Assembly: GCA_040877875.1 (NCBI GenBank)
Contig: JBBDNC010000013.1
Coordinates: 1-41,242 of the forward strand
Reading direction: 5' to 3'
Origin: JBBDNC01 sp040877875
GTDB taxonomy: Bacteria > Bacteroidota > Rhodothermia > Balneolales > Balneolaceae
DNA length: 41,242 bases
Under the pieces are notes generated by a model. The model saw nothing but the letters and a program-made list of their open reading frames with translations. It was not told the origin of the DNA and did not search any database. This document shows, piece by piece, positions 16,901 through 25,503 of this stretch (position 1 is its first letter; every line of letters begins with the position of its first letter). The translations under genes and the position numbers were made by a program.

Positions 16901-17465
16901 TTCCGTAATTGTCGTGTCAGATATGATCAACAAAAATGCGGTGGACCCGCTGAAACCGAAAACCCGTTTAACGACCCTCACCGAAATTCACGAATACCTC
17001 GAATCTTTGAAGGCGGAAGGAGTGAGGCTTCATGTCAGAAATCCGCTTTATGAAGAGATCAGGGTAGAGTTTAATGTCAGGTTCCGGGAAGGGATTGATG
17101 GGGGTTATTACCAGGGAGTTTTAAACAAAGAGATCAAGTCGTTTCTCTCGCCATGGGCGTATCAAACAACCCCGGATGTTGTTTTTGGCGGAAAAATCCA
17201 TAAATCGATGATTCTGCATTTTATTGAAAGACGTGACTATGTAGACTTTGTTACCTGCTTTAAAATGTACCATGTCGTCCCGGCTGAACCGGGGAAAAAG
17301 GCAAAAGTCAGGGAACTGGATGAAGCCGAAGCCACGACTACGGCCTCCGTCCTGGGTTCTGCCCCGGAGCATTTCATTCATGTATTGGAAGAGGAAGAGT
17401 GTGCATGTGATGACAATGAGGTGAGCGCTTTTAAAGAGCTTAAAGTTGATGAATGCGGGTGTTGA
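13956..17465 (+). CDS. Large baseplate wedge protein 1 (J-like, Afp11/Pvc11) with HhH insertion
   Basis: 1169 residues, related to gp6/J-type baseplate proteins. The N-terminal helical part contains YVDIDGRGLKELIGFVQEFSEEINYY; the C-terminal half has SYTRVSERLRHKNRSITIWDYERLVLQKFPSVYKVKCLNH-type wedge features and the end domain (VRLHVRNPLYEEIRVEFNV, LSPWAYQTTPDVVFGGKI). These proteins form the ring that holds hub and sheath. Two oddities are visible. Residues about 332-410 read like a ComEA-type helix-hairpin-helix unit (FVNTATADAIAS, then GITVAKRIVEKREEKGNF, then VSGLGKDKI). The C-terminus ends with two CxC pairs (ECACDD and ECGC). A Gly/Asn linker lies near residues 676-690. Wedge assignment is firm; the role of the insertions is unknown. 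Confidence 0.93.
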   Translation: MSDHCENNTKLQRDGTSRQQRLPDALLPNYVDIDGRGLKELIGFVQEFSEEINYYDSENKTEEDWNWKGFFESDPAIEEILLNDEQDEITNFKEYVKEKGGYTEPHMALFLAFLKLFEIAQGDLNKITKKHLDHYYKKILQIGKQPAVADQVFLIFSLARHVEGSHLVEEGTALKAGKDATGRPLAYETNRDLIVNHGQVDQVKALFMDTGRDHRLYESPIANSADGRGAEIETDDMSWKTFGGDDRQQADIGFSIASPLLHLAEGNRTVSVTLQFEKSAQTRSILERMSPDKIPAARYAFKVLFSGEEEWISPLDEEFVMEEDSIHPDVARALLNFVNTATADAIASQVKDDPNRGYSSVRSGYTVGITVAKRIVEKREEKGNFVEIKELKEVSGLGKDKIHDLIYTFSKQIHATHFNPEEGTLTIVRTLDESQPPVTGYNRKNLEDPIETEWPVMKVVLNKNVPPRQDNGHPFTYKHLRDLTVEEAELNVDVEGVKTNVIQNDSGSLDPGKPFQPFGNHPVIGSSFYIGNWEIFQKNLDKLWININWHDLPDESFKAHYDFYTASAESRKNSSFETDIAILNDRKWQTLKSGAKLFDFETDGDEEGDPVNPENTICLVEDSLGEIQRNPAMSGVDLYGTDTQKGFIRLRLQGADFGHKDYAPSYSSQIVVAVTADNGGNNGGNGNGNDPNLPKEPYTPTISELSLDYRSTANLRLTDQQQDEFEKRIEQYFYVHPFGSSEVDATRQQNSFLPLIESEGNLYIGLENFSGGNNISILFQVAEGSADPDFLQQPVTWSYLSGDQWVEFNEREILSDTTNQLLTSGIITFSVSKNATTDHTLLPEGQVWLRASVDEKTPAVSDLVDIRAQAVAATFKNRQNDPEHLAEPLPAGTISKLQNSDSAIQEVLQPFSSFGGAVQEKSHTYYTRVSERLRHKNRSITIWDYERLVLQKFPSVYKVKCLNHTLFKGSLNEYSEIAPGHVSVIVVSDMINKNAVDPLKPKTRLTTLTEIHEYLESLKAEGVRLHVRNPLYEEIRVEFNVRFREGIDGGYYQGVLNKEIKSFLSPWAYQTTPDVVFGGKIHKSMILHFIERRDYVDFVTCFKMYHVVPAEPGKKAKVRELDEAEATTTASVLGSAPEHFIHVLEEEECACDDNEVSAFKELKVDECGC

Positions 17466-17518
17466 TGAATACAAATCCCGGGTACGACAGTTAAGTAAAG
17501 TAAACAGTTAAGATGTAG

Positions 17519-20500
17519 ATGGAAGAGTCATTAAAGATATCGAAGCAAGATCCTGAGTTGCAGAGTATGAACTACTCTGAGCTTAGAGAAATAGCACTTT
17601 CTCATATCCAGGACCTGGCGGGTAAATTATGGACCGATTATAATACCCATGATCCGGGTATAACCATGCTGGAAGTGCTTTGCTATGCGATTACCGATCT
17701 TGGGCACAGGGTGAACCAGGATATCGCAGATATCCTGACCGGTGACCCGGAGAAGCCGGAGAGTGCAGACATCAAGAATTTCTTCTCTGCAGCACAGATT
17801 CTGCCCAACAAGCCTCTGACTCTCAATGATCTCCGCAAGCTGATTATTGATGTTTCGGTTTACGATGAGCCCGAATCCGGTTGTGATTTTGTCGGGGTTA
17901 AAAATGCATGGATCAATCTCTCGAACGAATCCGAAATCCCGGTATGGGCCTATCGGGGAAAAAGTGAGTTATCGTACGACCCGAAACCGGACGAAGAACC
18001 TATCGACATTCGGCCACTCTATAACGTTTTGCTTGAATTCGAAACCTGTGAAGCACACGGAGATCTCAATCAGCATATAGTGAGTGAGGCGATGCAGGTG
18101 ACGGATCCCGGCAATGTCGAGCTGGAAGGGTTGGAAATCCGGGTCGAAGCTGAGTTTGCACGATGGGACGACATGCAGATCAAATGGAGTGAGCCGGAAA
18201 GTATCCGCAGGGGGATTCGGGAATTAGACCTCCGGTTTTTAAACAAGCCCCCTCGATATTCCTTTGATTATGAGATGGAAGCAGACAACAGGATTACATT
18301 GAGCGGATCAGGTCCGGGAAGTTCAGGGTTGAGCCTGGAATCTTTATCAGAGGATCTGAATGATTTTATAGATCAAATGGTCTTGTCGTACAGCCAAAAA
18401 GTTGAAAAAATTCATGAAATCGTAAGGAAGGTAAAATCCCGCCTGCATGCCAATCGCAATCTTTGTGAGGATTATTTCCGGTTGAGCGCCCTTAAAGTTG
18501 AGGAAATTGCCGTTTGCGCCGACATCGAACTGGAACTGGAAGCAGATGTCGAAGAGGTACAAGCCCAGATCTATCATCAGATTTCCACATTTCTTGCACC
18601 CTCTGTGAATTTTTATTCCCTGCCGGAAATGATGGACATCGGTGTTGCAACCGAGAAAATATTTGAAGGCCCGCTGCTCGATCACGGTTTCATATCCGAG
18701 AGTGAACTCAAAAAATCTGACAGAAGAGAAGCGATCTATGTTTCTGACCTGGTACAGATTATTATGAACATAGAGGGGGTGGCGGCAGTCAAACACATTG
18801 AAATTGCCAACCTTCCGCAGGGCAACGAAGAAGAGATCCCGTCAAGGAGTGTGAAATGGTGCCTTGAATTGGCCCATGAATACAATTATGTCCCCCGTTT
18901 GTCCACGTCGGATTCAAAAATCACGTTTTACAAGGAGCAGCTTCCCTACCAGGCCAGGCAGTCAAATGTCGAAGATCGTATCCGGGAATTGAAAACGGAC
19001 GAGCGTTCTCAAAAAAACAGAAATCCGGTTTTGGACCTGAGTGCTCCCCGGGGACGCTACCTCGACCTGGGACAATATTCCAGTATCCAAGAGGAGTTCC
19101 CGTCTACTTACGGGGTGGGTACCAACGGCTTGCCACCGACTGCCAGTAAGGAGCGTAAAGGGAAGACGAAACAGCTTAAAGGGTTTCTGATGTTCTTTGA
19201 GCAGCTCCTGGCGGATTATCTGGCGCAGCTTGATCATGTAAAAGAGCTTTTTTCGATGAATGCCGAGAAAGATGAAGAGGGAGAATACAAAATCGGGCGA
19301 ACGTATTATACCCAGCCATTGAACGATAGGGTTCCGGACGCTGAACCGCTGTATGCCGATATCGATGAGTATCCCACACGCCTGAATCAAATTGCGGAAA
19401 GTCCCGAACTCTTCAACAAGCGGAGAAACAGGTTTCTGGATCACCTGATGGCGCGTTTCTCCGAGCAATTTACCGATTATGCAACACTTACCTACCGGCT
19501 GGCCGGAATGGAAGGGAAACGTGACCTGATACAGGACAAGCTGACGTTATTAAATTCTTATCCGGAAATCAGTTCAGGCAGGGGAGAGGCATTTAACTAT
19601 CAACATCCCTGCCGTTTATGGCATGCTGATAACAAATCGGGACTTGAGAAACGGGCTGCCCTGCAGGTGGGTATTGACGAGATACAGGCAGCCAACCTTG
19701 TTTTTACAGAAGCGTTTACGATCATTGAAAATGATGGAGACTTTGGTTTTGAAATAACCGGTTCGGGCGGAGAGGTGCTCCTGCAAAACCCCATTGAAAG
19801 GGTGTTTGATAACGAAGAAGAAGCTTCAGAAGCGATTGAAGAGCTGATCATCAACGGGGTGATCCGTGAAAATTATATTGTCAGGGAGGATGACGGGACC
19901 TACTCGTTTACTCTTGAATGCAGCGAAAAGCCGATCGCTGTAAGCAGCAATGATGCATATGGCGATGAAACAGAAGCAGAGGATGCAATCGGGGATTTGA
20001 TCAACATATTTGAAGATGAGTTTTATACCAATCATGAATCGAACCGCAATAATTTTACTGCGCCTGTAGAAAACTACTTTAATATTCAAACTCAGATTAC
20101 GGGCAAGGAATACAAAATTGAATATACCCTTTATGAGAAACCGTTTTCAACCGATTCAGAAGATGCCCTTTTGACCGGTGAGATAGAGGGAGAAGCGGAA
20201 GCGGAGCACCTGGTGGAGGAGGAGGCTGATGAACGAGCCGAAGAGTTTATCTGGGAGGTAATCAGTAACGGCGGGCGCAAAGACCAGTATACCCTGATTG
20301 AAGAAAATGGAGACGGAGGGAAACTGAGGTTAAACGGCAGGTTCAGCCGGGATTTGGGCAGAAGTGTCGGGAGCGAACGGACTGCAGAAGAACTTGCGGC
20401 GTTTTTCTCGGACCGGTTTTTCAACAAGGAAGGGCTTCACCTTGTAGAACACATCCTGCTCAGGCCCAGGTATAACGAGCATGTCTTTATCCCGGCAAAT

Positions 20501-21406
20501 CATGAAACCTTGAAGGACCCGGATGATTTGGGCGAGGTCAAATTTAAAGCTGTGCGCGACATCGTATCCACTGTAATGACCGGCAGCAAGGTGCGCGTGG
20601 GAGAAGATATCTCCGCGGAGTTGTCGTCCGGCATGGCATTAACCATTGAAGGAACAGAAAATAATGACGGTGGCTATCAGGTAAACTCATTCGAATATAA
20701 AGAGGAGAAAGGCTACACTGAAATCAAGGTTTCGGGCGGGTCTCTCGAAACGGTTTCCGAACCGGGCGGAAAGCTGATCTACACGATCCGGACTCCTGTC
20801 AAAAGTGTGGATCCGGAGAACCGGATCCTGGAGATGGAGGGGAAGGTAAAGATTGATGAAGGGGATGAATTTCAAATCGAAGGATCCGCCGAAGACGTAA
20901 ACGACGGGACGTTCCGGGTTGAATCTGCCGGTTCGGCCGGTTCCGGAACTCAATTGGTGATCAGGGCCAGGGAAGAATGGATCCAGGACCGGCTGATTCC
21001 GATTCAAATTGATCCCGACTGTGAACACTGCCAGCTTGAAAATCCATATTCCTATGTCGCAACCGTAGTTTTACCCTATTGGCAGGGGAGGTTCGGTAAT
21101 ATGGACTTCCGCAAATTTTTCGAGCGTAAAATAAGGTTTGAAGCTCCTGCACATATTTTTCTGAAAATCTGTTGGGTGAGCAACAAACAGATGAGAGAGT
21201 TTGAAAAGTGTTATAAAAAATGGCAGGTCGAAAATGCCCGAAATGAGACAGATAAAGCGGCGTTGTCTTCCGCACTCAACGACCTGATCGATATCCTTTA
21301 CAGGCTTCGCAATGTTTATCCGGTAGGCCGCCTTCACGATTGTGAAGAGGCGGAGACCCTGGAAGAGTCCATGATACTGAATAACACAATTTTAGGAAGC
21401 GCATAA
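17519..21406 (+). CDS. Large baseplate wedge protein 2 (Afp12/Pvc12-like) with inserted beta domains
   Basis: 1295 residues. The start (YSELREIALSHIQDLAGKLWTDYNTHDPGITMLEVLCYAITDLGHRV) and the final domain (VVLPYWQGRFGNMDFRKFFERKIRFEAPAHIFLKICW then MREFEKCYKKW) are typical of the second giant wedge protein in Bacteroidota eCIS clusters. The middle about 730-975 contains beta/alpha units ending in EEASEAIEELI and similar, resembling DUF1508/YegP-like repeats. Residues about 1022-1154 hold two copies of a beta domain with the motif IEG(T/S)...NDGGYQV / NDGTFRV seen in phage structural proteins. These add-ons make it longer than many homologues. The ATG at 17519 follows a 53-base gap and has no clear Shine-Dalgarno. 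Certain as a baseplate component, less so for the precise Afp counterpart. Confidence 0.9.
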   Translation: MEESLKISKQDPELQSMNYSELREIALSHIQDLAGKLWTDYNTHDPGITMLEVLCYAITDLGHRVNQDIADILTGDPEKPESADIKNFFSAAQILPNKPLTLNDLRKLIIDVSVYDEPESGCDFVGVKNAWINLSNESEIPVWAYRGKSELSYDPKPDEEPIDIRPLYNVLLEFETCEAHGDLNQHIVSEAMQVTDPGNVELEGLEIRVEAEFARWDDMQIKWSEPESIRRGIRELDLRFLNKPPRYSFDYEMEADNRITLSGSGPGSSGLSLESLSEDLNDFIDQMVLSYSQKVEKIHEIVRKVKSRLHANRNLCEDYFRLSALKVEEIAVCADIELELEADVEEVQAQIYHQISTFLAPSVNFYSLPEMMDIGVATEKIFEGPLLDHGFISESELKKSDRREAIYVSDLVQIIMNIEGVAAVKHIEIANLPQGNEEEIPSRSVKWCLELAHEYNYVPRLSTSDSKITFYKEQLPYQARQSNVEDRIRELKTDERSQKNRNPVLDLSAPRGRYLDLGQYSSIQEEFPSTYGVGTNGLPPTASKERKGKTKQLKGFLMFFEQLLADYLAQLDHVKELFSMNAEKDEEGEYKIGRTYYTQPLNDRVPDAEPLYADIDEYPTRLNQIAESPELFNKRRNRFLDHLMARFSEQFTDYATLTYRLAGMEGKRDLIQDKLTLLNSYPEISSGRGEAFNYQHPCRLWHADNKSGLEKRAALQVGIDEIQAANLVFTEAFTIIENDGDFGFEITGSGGEVLLQNPIERVFDNEEEASEAIEELIINGVIRENYIVREDDGTYSFTLECSEKPIAVSSNDAYGDETEAEDAIGDLINIFEDEFYTNHESNRNNFTAPVENYFNIQTQITGKEYKIEYTLYEKPFSTDSEDALLTGEIEGEAEAEHLVEEEADERAEEFIWEVISNGGRKDQYTLIEENGDGGKLRLNGRFSRDLGRSVGSERTAEELAAFFSDRFFNKEGLHLVEHILLRPRYNEHVFIPANHETLKDPDDLGEVKFKAVRDIVSTVMTGSKVRVGEDISAELSSGMALTIEGTENNDGGYQVNSFEYKEEKGYTEIKVSGGSLETVSEPGGKLIYTIRTPVKSVDPENRILEMEGKVKIDEGDEFQIEGSAEDVNDGTFRVESAGSAGSGTQLVIRAREEWIQDRLIPIQIDPDCEHCQLENPYSYVATVVLPYWQGRFGNMDFRKFFERKIRFEAPAHIFLKICWVSNKQMREFEKCYKKWQVENARNETDKAALSSALNDLIDILYRLRNVYPVGRLHDCEEAETLEESMILNNTILGSA

Positions 21407-21416
21407 TCCCATTCTT

Positions 21417-24400
21417 ATGGCAACACAAGTCCAACATTCATACCCGATTTTTGAAAAGAACCAGGTTTTGACCCATAACCAGTTAAACCTGCTCTCTTCG
21501 TACCTGGAAGAGCAGGGGAGGCTTACGCGTACCGGGCTTATCGGTATCGGTATCGTATGCGGGTTCAGGTTGAATTTTGAAACCGAAGCCGAGTCCGATT
21601 TGGATCAGGATACCCTCTATTTGTCAGAAGGCGTCGGCATTACTTCCGAAGGATACTTGATCTCCCACTGCGACTGTGCCATGACACAATACCGTGAATA
21701 TTCGATAGGCGAGCACGTAAATTATTTACCGTTCCAGGATTCTGAGACCGGTGACCAGGATGTTACACTGTGGGAATTACTCTCTGATGATTTCAGCGAT
21801 GAGGAGAGTGAAGAGGAAATTTTGCCACTGCATCAACTCGACGATTTGGAGGAAAAGGTTGTCATGTTATTTGTCGAGATGTATGATCAGGATTTGAAGT
21901 CGTGCCTGAGCAAGGGGTGTGACGAGATCGGGGTCGAACGGAAATTAAACATACGCAAACTGTTAATCGACAAATCCGACCTGGAAACGGTTTTGGAGAG
22001 AACCGGAAATGAAGATATCAAATCGTATGCAAAGCGATTTGAACTCAAGGATTATTCCCTGAAACGGGCAGAATTCAATCCTCCGATTGAGAATTATGAC
22101 AGCCTGGAGGAGATCGGAAAAAAATATTCCGACATCCTGTTTACGGAAGATGACAATCCGGTGGAAACGATCCTGGCCTATTGGAACCAGGCGTATGACG
22201 CCTTTGAACCTGTGTTGGGTGCAATATATGAAGAGAGTCCGTTTGAAGATCCGGACGAGATCATCAGTGCGTGGCAGGAGGTTTTTGAAGATGAGGAGGG
22301 ACTCAATTATAGAGGAATACAGTATTACTACGATTTTGTCAAGGATCTCATATTGGCTTACCGGGAGTTCAGGGAAGTCTCATTCGACTTGTTAACAGAA
22401 TGTTCTCCTGACAAATGGCTTTTTCCGCAACACCTGTTATTGGGTGAGATGAGCAGTGACTGTATTCCATCCGAATACCGGCAGCAGTTTATTCAGACAC
22501 CCGTATATAGCCACCAGCGCGATTTGCTCAGGGAAACCCGTTCCCTGTTTACCCGTGCCGTGAAGATGGTGAAGAACTTTAATACGGATATTATCCGGGA
22601 TGTGGATGAATTTACGATGAAGGTTACCCCGAGCTGTGAGAAACGGTCCGGCCTTTCGGAAAGGGCCATTCCCTACTACTATACGGGCATCGGGGAAAAC
22701 GGTGAGGAAGAATCCCTGGCAGGGGTCTGGAATTATGAACAGGTGCGCAGATGCGCATTGGATGAAGGGGTTTTGTCGTACGAAAATAATTACAGTGATG
22801 AAGAATCTGCCGACGTCCCGGATCACCCGGTTTATAAACCGCTGCAATATGATCGTAACCGTTACAATTTTTACAGAATTGAAGGGGGGTTGGGCAAATC
22901 CTGTAAGGAGGCTATAGAGGAGCTTGAGACGAAAATTAAACAACATAATCTTTCATTTGATTTGATAGCTGTCAGGACGAGTGATGAGGCAACACCGGTG
23001 GTCCCGGATTCTGTGAAAGATGTTTCGATCGACTATCAATCGGGATTTCATGACTTGCATGAAGATTATTACACATTTCGATACCAGTTAGCCAATTTTT
23101 TGAAGACGGGGCTTTCCGCCTGGGAATTGTATCAAAGGTTTGAGGAGCAAGTCAGGGAGCACCCCGATGAGTTTAGCGATCCTCTTTCTGAGGAATTGAA
23201 GGAGATCGGTAAAGAAGCTTATGAGAACATTATTCAATTTTTGTGCCAGACCCTCCCCCCGTGTATTGAGGATTTCATTGAAAATTTTGAAGAACTCAAG
23301 GATATGTATGCCGGTGCAATTGAATTCATTGCAGACAAGGTGCTGGAGGAGTCAGACCTGGATGTGATTGTAGAATCGGCCCGTAAAGTGGAAGAAAAGG
23401 TTGGCCTGGAGATTGAACAGGACCTGTTGACTACCGCTGTCCGATTCATCTATCAGCTTTCGGATGTGCTTTTTTATAACCGTTTATATAGCATTTACTA
23501 CTCCTTCCGGCGCAGGGAGTATTATCATTCACTGTACTTTAACAAGCACAGAGATACTTTCAGGGAATTTTTAAGCAAACATCCGGGAATCGAGCACATG
23601 GCCGGGGTTCCTGACGGGGGAACGTATGTGTTGCTTTATGAGGGAGAAGAAGAGGATGGGCAGCGAATAGTAGGGGACTTTGCATTGCCCTATCGCTGCT
23701 GTGACGACAGGGAAGTAAAGATTCCTGTTTGTGACGATGCAGAGGCCAGGAAAAACATTCAGGTGGCCCCGTATGCACGCCCTGATTTCGGGATGACCTA
23801 TAAGAATATATCTGTGGATCTTGATTTGTTAAAGAATGATCACGAACAATATGATCTCGAAAACGAATACTGTGAGGGGATCGGGAAACCATTTCATAAC
23901 CTTTGGATCAGAAAAGTTGAGCCGATTGATACCGACGCAGGTCTGAAGATTATCAATAATCGACGCAGTGTACGCTTTACCCCGCCAGAAGATTTTACGG
24001 GGATTATCAAATTCCGTTATGAAGTGGAAAAAAGAAGTAACAATCTGACAGATGAAGGAATTGTGACTGTACTGGTCAGGAACTATTGTGTTGAACTGAC
24101 GGATTTCGAATTTCATGTCAGAAAAGAAGACGAAGTGACTGCTGCACTGCATGATTTCCCCGGATATATCTTCAAGGATCCGAAAGTTGATAAAAATTTA
24201 ATCGATGTCGAAAACAACGGGGAAGAGTTGAATATCCTCGTCAAAAATGATCTTTCAGAGCCTTATTCATTTAATTATACGGCAGTTAGTGAGGATGAGG
24301 ATCATGACGGATGCGGAAAGATTACCCTGATTCCCGTTGCCAATAGTGAGCCATCGGCAGAGGATGCAGAGTTTAATATATCTTCGGATACCGAAACCGG

Positions 24401-25469
24401 TACGGTTATCGGAACCGTGCCTGCGAGTGATCCGGATGGGGATCCGTTGACCTATGAGTTCGTAAGTGGCAATACATCTGTACTGGATATCAAAAAGGAG
24501 ACCGGTGAAGTGTTTGTCGCCAGCCAGGAACTCCTGGAGCAGGGAGACTATTCGTTTGGTGTTAAGGTAACTGACCCGCACGGATTATCTGATACGGCTT
24601 TGGTTTTCATTCGTGTCTTTGAAGAAAACCGCCCGCCATCCATGGAAGATCAGACAGTAGAAATACCGGTCAAAACAGAAGCCGAAACCGTCGTAACGAC
24701 TGTGGAAGCCACCGACCCAGATGAGGACCCGCTTACATTTAAGATTACAGCCGGAAATACCGGTAATGCATTTGGTATTGACCCGCAGTCCGGAGAGGTA
24801 AAAGTGGTTGATCCGGTCAACTTTGTCTCTATCCATCAGTTTGTCTTGGAAGTCACTGTTACAGATCCGGATGGATTGTCGGCAAAAGCTGCACTGGCCG
24901 TCAATATAATCCGGGAGAACGATCCGCCTCAGATTGAGATTGTCGAACCGGACGATGGGGCATCGTTCTTCGAAGGGAACGAGATACCCGTCGTGTTCAA
25001 TTTGTCAGATCCCGAGAAGATAGAAGGGGTAGAAGTATTCCTGAACGGCAACCGGGTGGGGACTACGGATCAGCAGCAAAATTTTGCTTTCGTCCTTTCT
25101 CCTTTAAGAGCCGGTGAGTATGTACTGCATGCACGGGTAACGGATGATGAGGGGACAAAGGCTACTTCTCAAAAAGTCAGCTTCAAGGTAACCTCCAATA
25201 TTGAAGTCGACCTGGGAAGCCATTTTGAAACGTTTACGGCAAGTGAGTTGAAAGTGTTGTTGAATAACCGTGAGGTTCAGGTCAGCAGTAACGATACCCG
25301 TGCCACAATGGCTTCCAAACTTGCAAGGAGCGTAGAAACCCAACCGATTTCGGAGAATGAACTGCAGAATCTGAGTGACAGTACGATTAAAAACCTCGGG
25401 CTTAATCTGGAGGTTGATGATCCGGAAAACAGGGATGCAACGATCGACACATTTTTGAATTTGCATTGA
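21417..25469 (+). CDS. Giant cadherin/Ig-repeat eCIS protein, fibre or adhesin candidate
   Basis: 1350 residues. The N-terminal segment (YPIFEKNQVLTHNQLNLLSSYLEEQGRLTR, IGIGIVCGFRL) resembles the particle-attachment domain of large uncharacterised proteins in Bacteroidota eCIS loci. A long acidic helical region follows. About residues 800-900 is an Ig-like unit (VDLDLLKNDH ... RFTPPEDFTGIIKFRYEVE). Residues about 975-1070 and 1072-1170 are cadherin repeats with DPDGDPLTYE, DPHGLSD, DPDEDPLTF and DPDGLSA calcium-type motifs; 1170-1260 is a further Ig-like domain. The last about 90 residues form short helices (FTASELKVLLNN) recalling SAP/HeH folds. There is no signal peptide. No other tail fibre (Afp13-like) is found, so it may provide target binding; this is inference. 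Confidence 0.85.
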   Translation: MATQVQHSYPIFEKNQVLTHNQLNLLSSYLEEQGRLTRTGLIGIGIVCGFRLNFETEAESDLDQDTLYLSEGVGITSEGYLISHCDCAMTQYREYSIGEHVNYLPFQDSETGDQDVTLWELLSDDFSDEESEEEILPLHQLDDLEEKVVMLFVEMYDQDLKSCLSKGCDEIGVERKLNIRKLLIDKSDLETVLERTGNEDIKSYAKRFELKDYSLKRAEFNPPIENYDSLEEIGKKYSDILFTEDDNPVETILAYWNQAYDAFEPVLGAIYEESPFEDPDEIISAWQEVFEDEEGLNYRGIQYYYDFVKDLILAYREFREVSFDLLTECSPDKWLFPQHLLLGEMSSDCIPSEYRQQFIQTPVYSHQRDLLRETRSLFTRAVKMVKNFNTDIIRDVDEFTMKVTPSCEKRSGLSERAIPYYYTGIGENGEEESLAGVWNYEQVRRCALDEGVLSYENNYSDEESADVPDHPVYKPLQYDRNRYNFYRIEGGLGKSCKEAIEELETKIKQHNLSFDLIAVRTSDEATPVVPDSVKDVSIDYQSGFHDLHEDYYTFRYQLANFLKTGLSAWELYQRFEEQVREHPDEFSDPLSEELKEIGKEAYENIIQFLCQTLPPCIEDFIENFEELKDMYAGAIEFIADKVLEESDLDVIVESARKVEEKVGLEIEQDLLTTAVRFIYQLSDVLFYNRLYSIYYSFRRREYYHSLYFNKHRDTFREFLSKHPGIEHMAGVPDGGTYVLLYEGEEEDGQRIVGDFALPYRCCDDREVKIPVCDDAEARKNIQVAPYARPDFGMTYKNISVDLDLLKNDHEQYDLENEYCEGIGKPFHNLWIRKVEPIDTDAGLKIINNRRSVRFTPPEDFTGIIKFRYEVEKRSNNLTDEGIVTVLVRNYCVELTDFEFHVRKEDEVTAALHDFPGYIFKDPKVDKNLIDVENNGEELNILVKNDLSEPYSFNYTAVSEDEDHDGCGKITLIPVANSEPSAEDAEFNISSDTETGTVIGTVPASDPDGDPLTYEFVSGNTSVLDIKKETGEVFVASQELLEQGDYSFGVKVTDPHGLSDTALVFIRVFEENRPPSMEDQTVEIPVKTEAETVVTTVEATDPDEDPLTFKITAGNTGNAFGIDPQSGEVKVVDPVNFVSIHQFVLEVTVTDPDGLSAKAALAVNIIRENDPPQIEIVEPDDGASFFEGNEIPVVFNLSDPEKIEGVEVFLNGNRVGTTDQQQNFAFVLSPLRAGEYVLHARVTDDEGTKATSQKVSFKVTSNIEVDLGSHFETFTASELKVLLNNREVQVSSNDTRATMASKLARSVETQPISENELQNLSDSTIKNLGLNLEVDDPENRDATIDTFLNLH

Positions 25470-25503
25470 TTCAATAAACCGGGATGGATGAAAGCGTAGG
25501 AGT

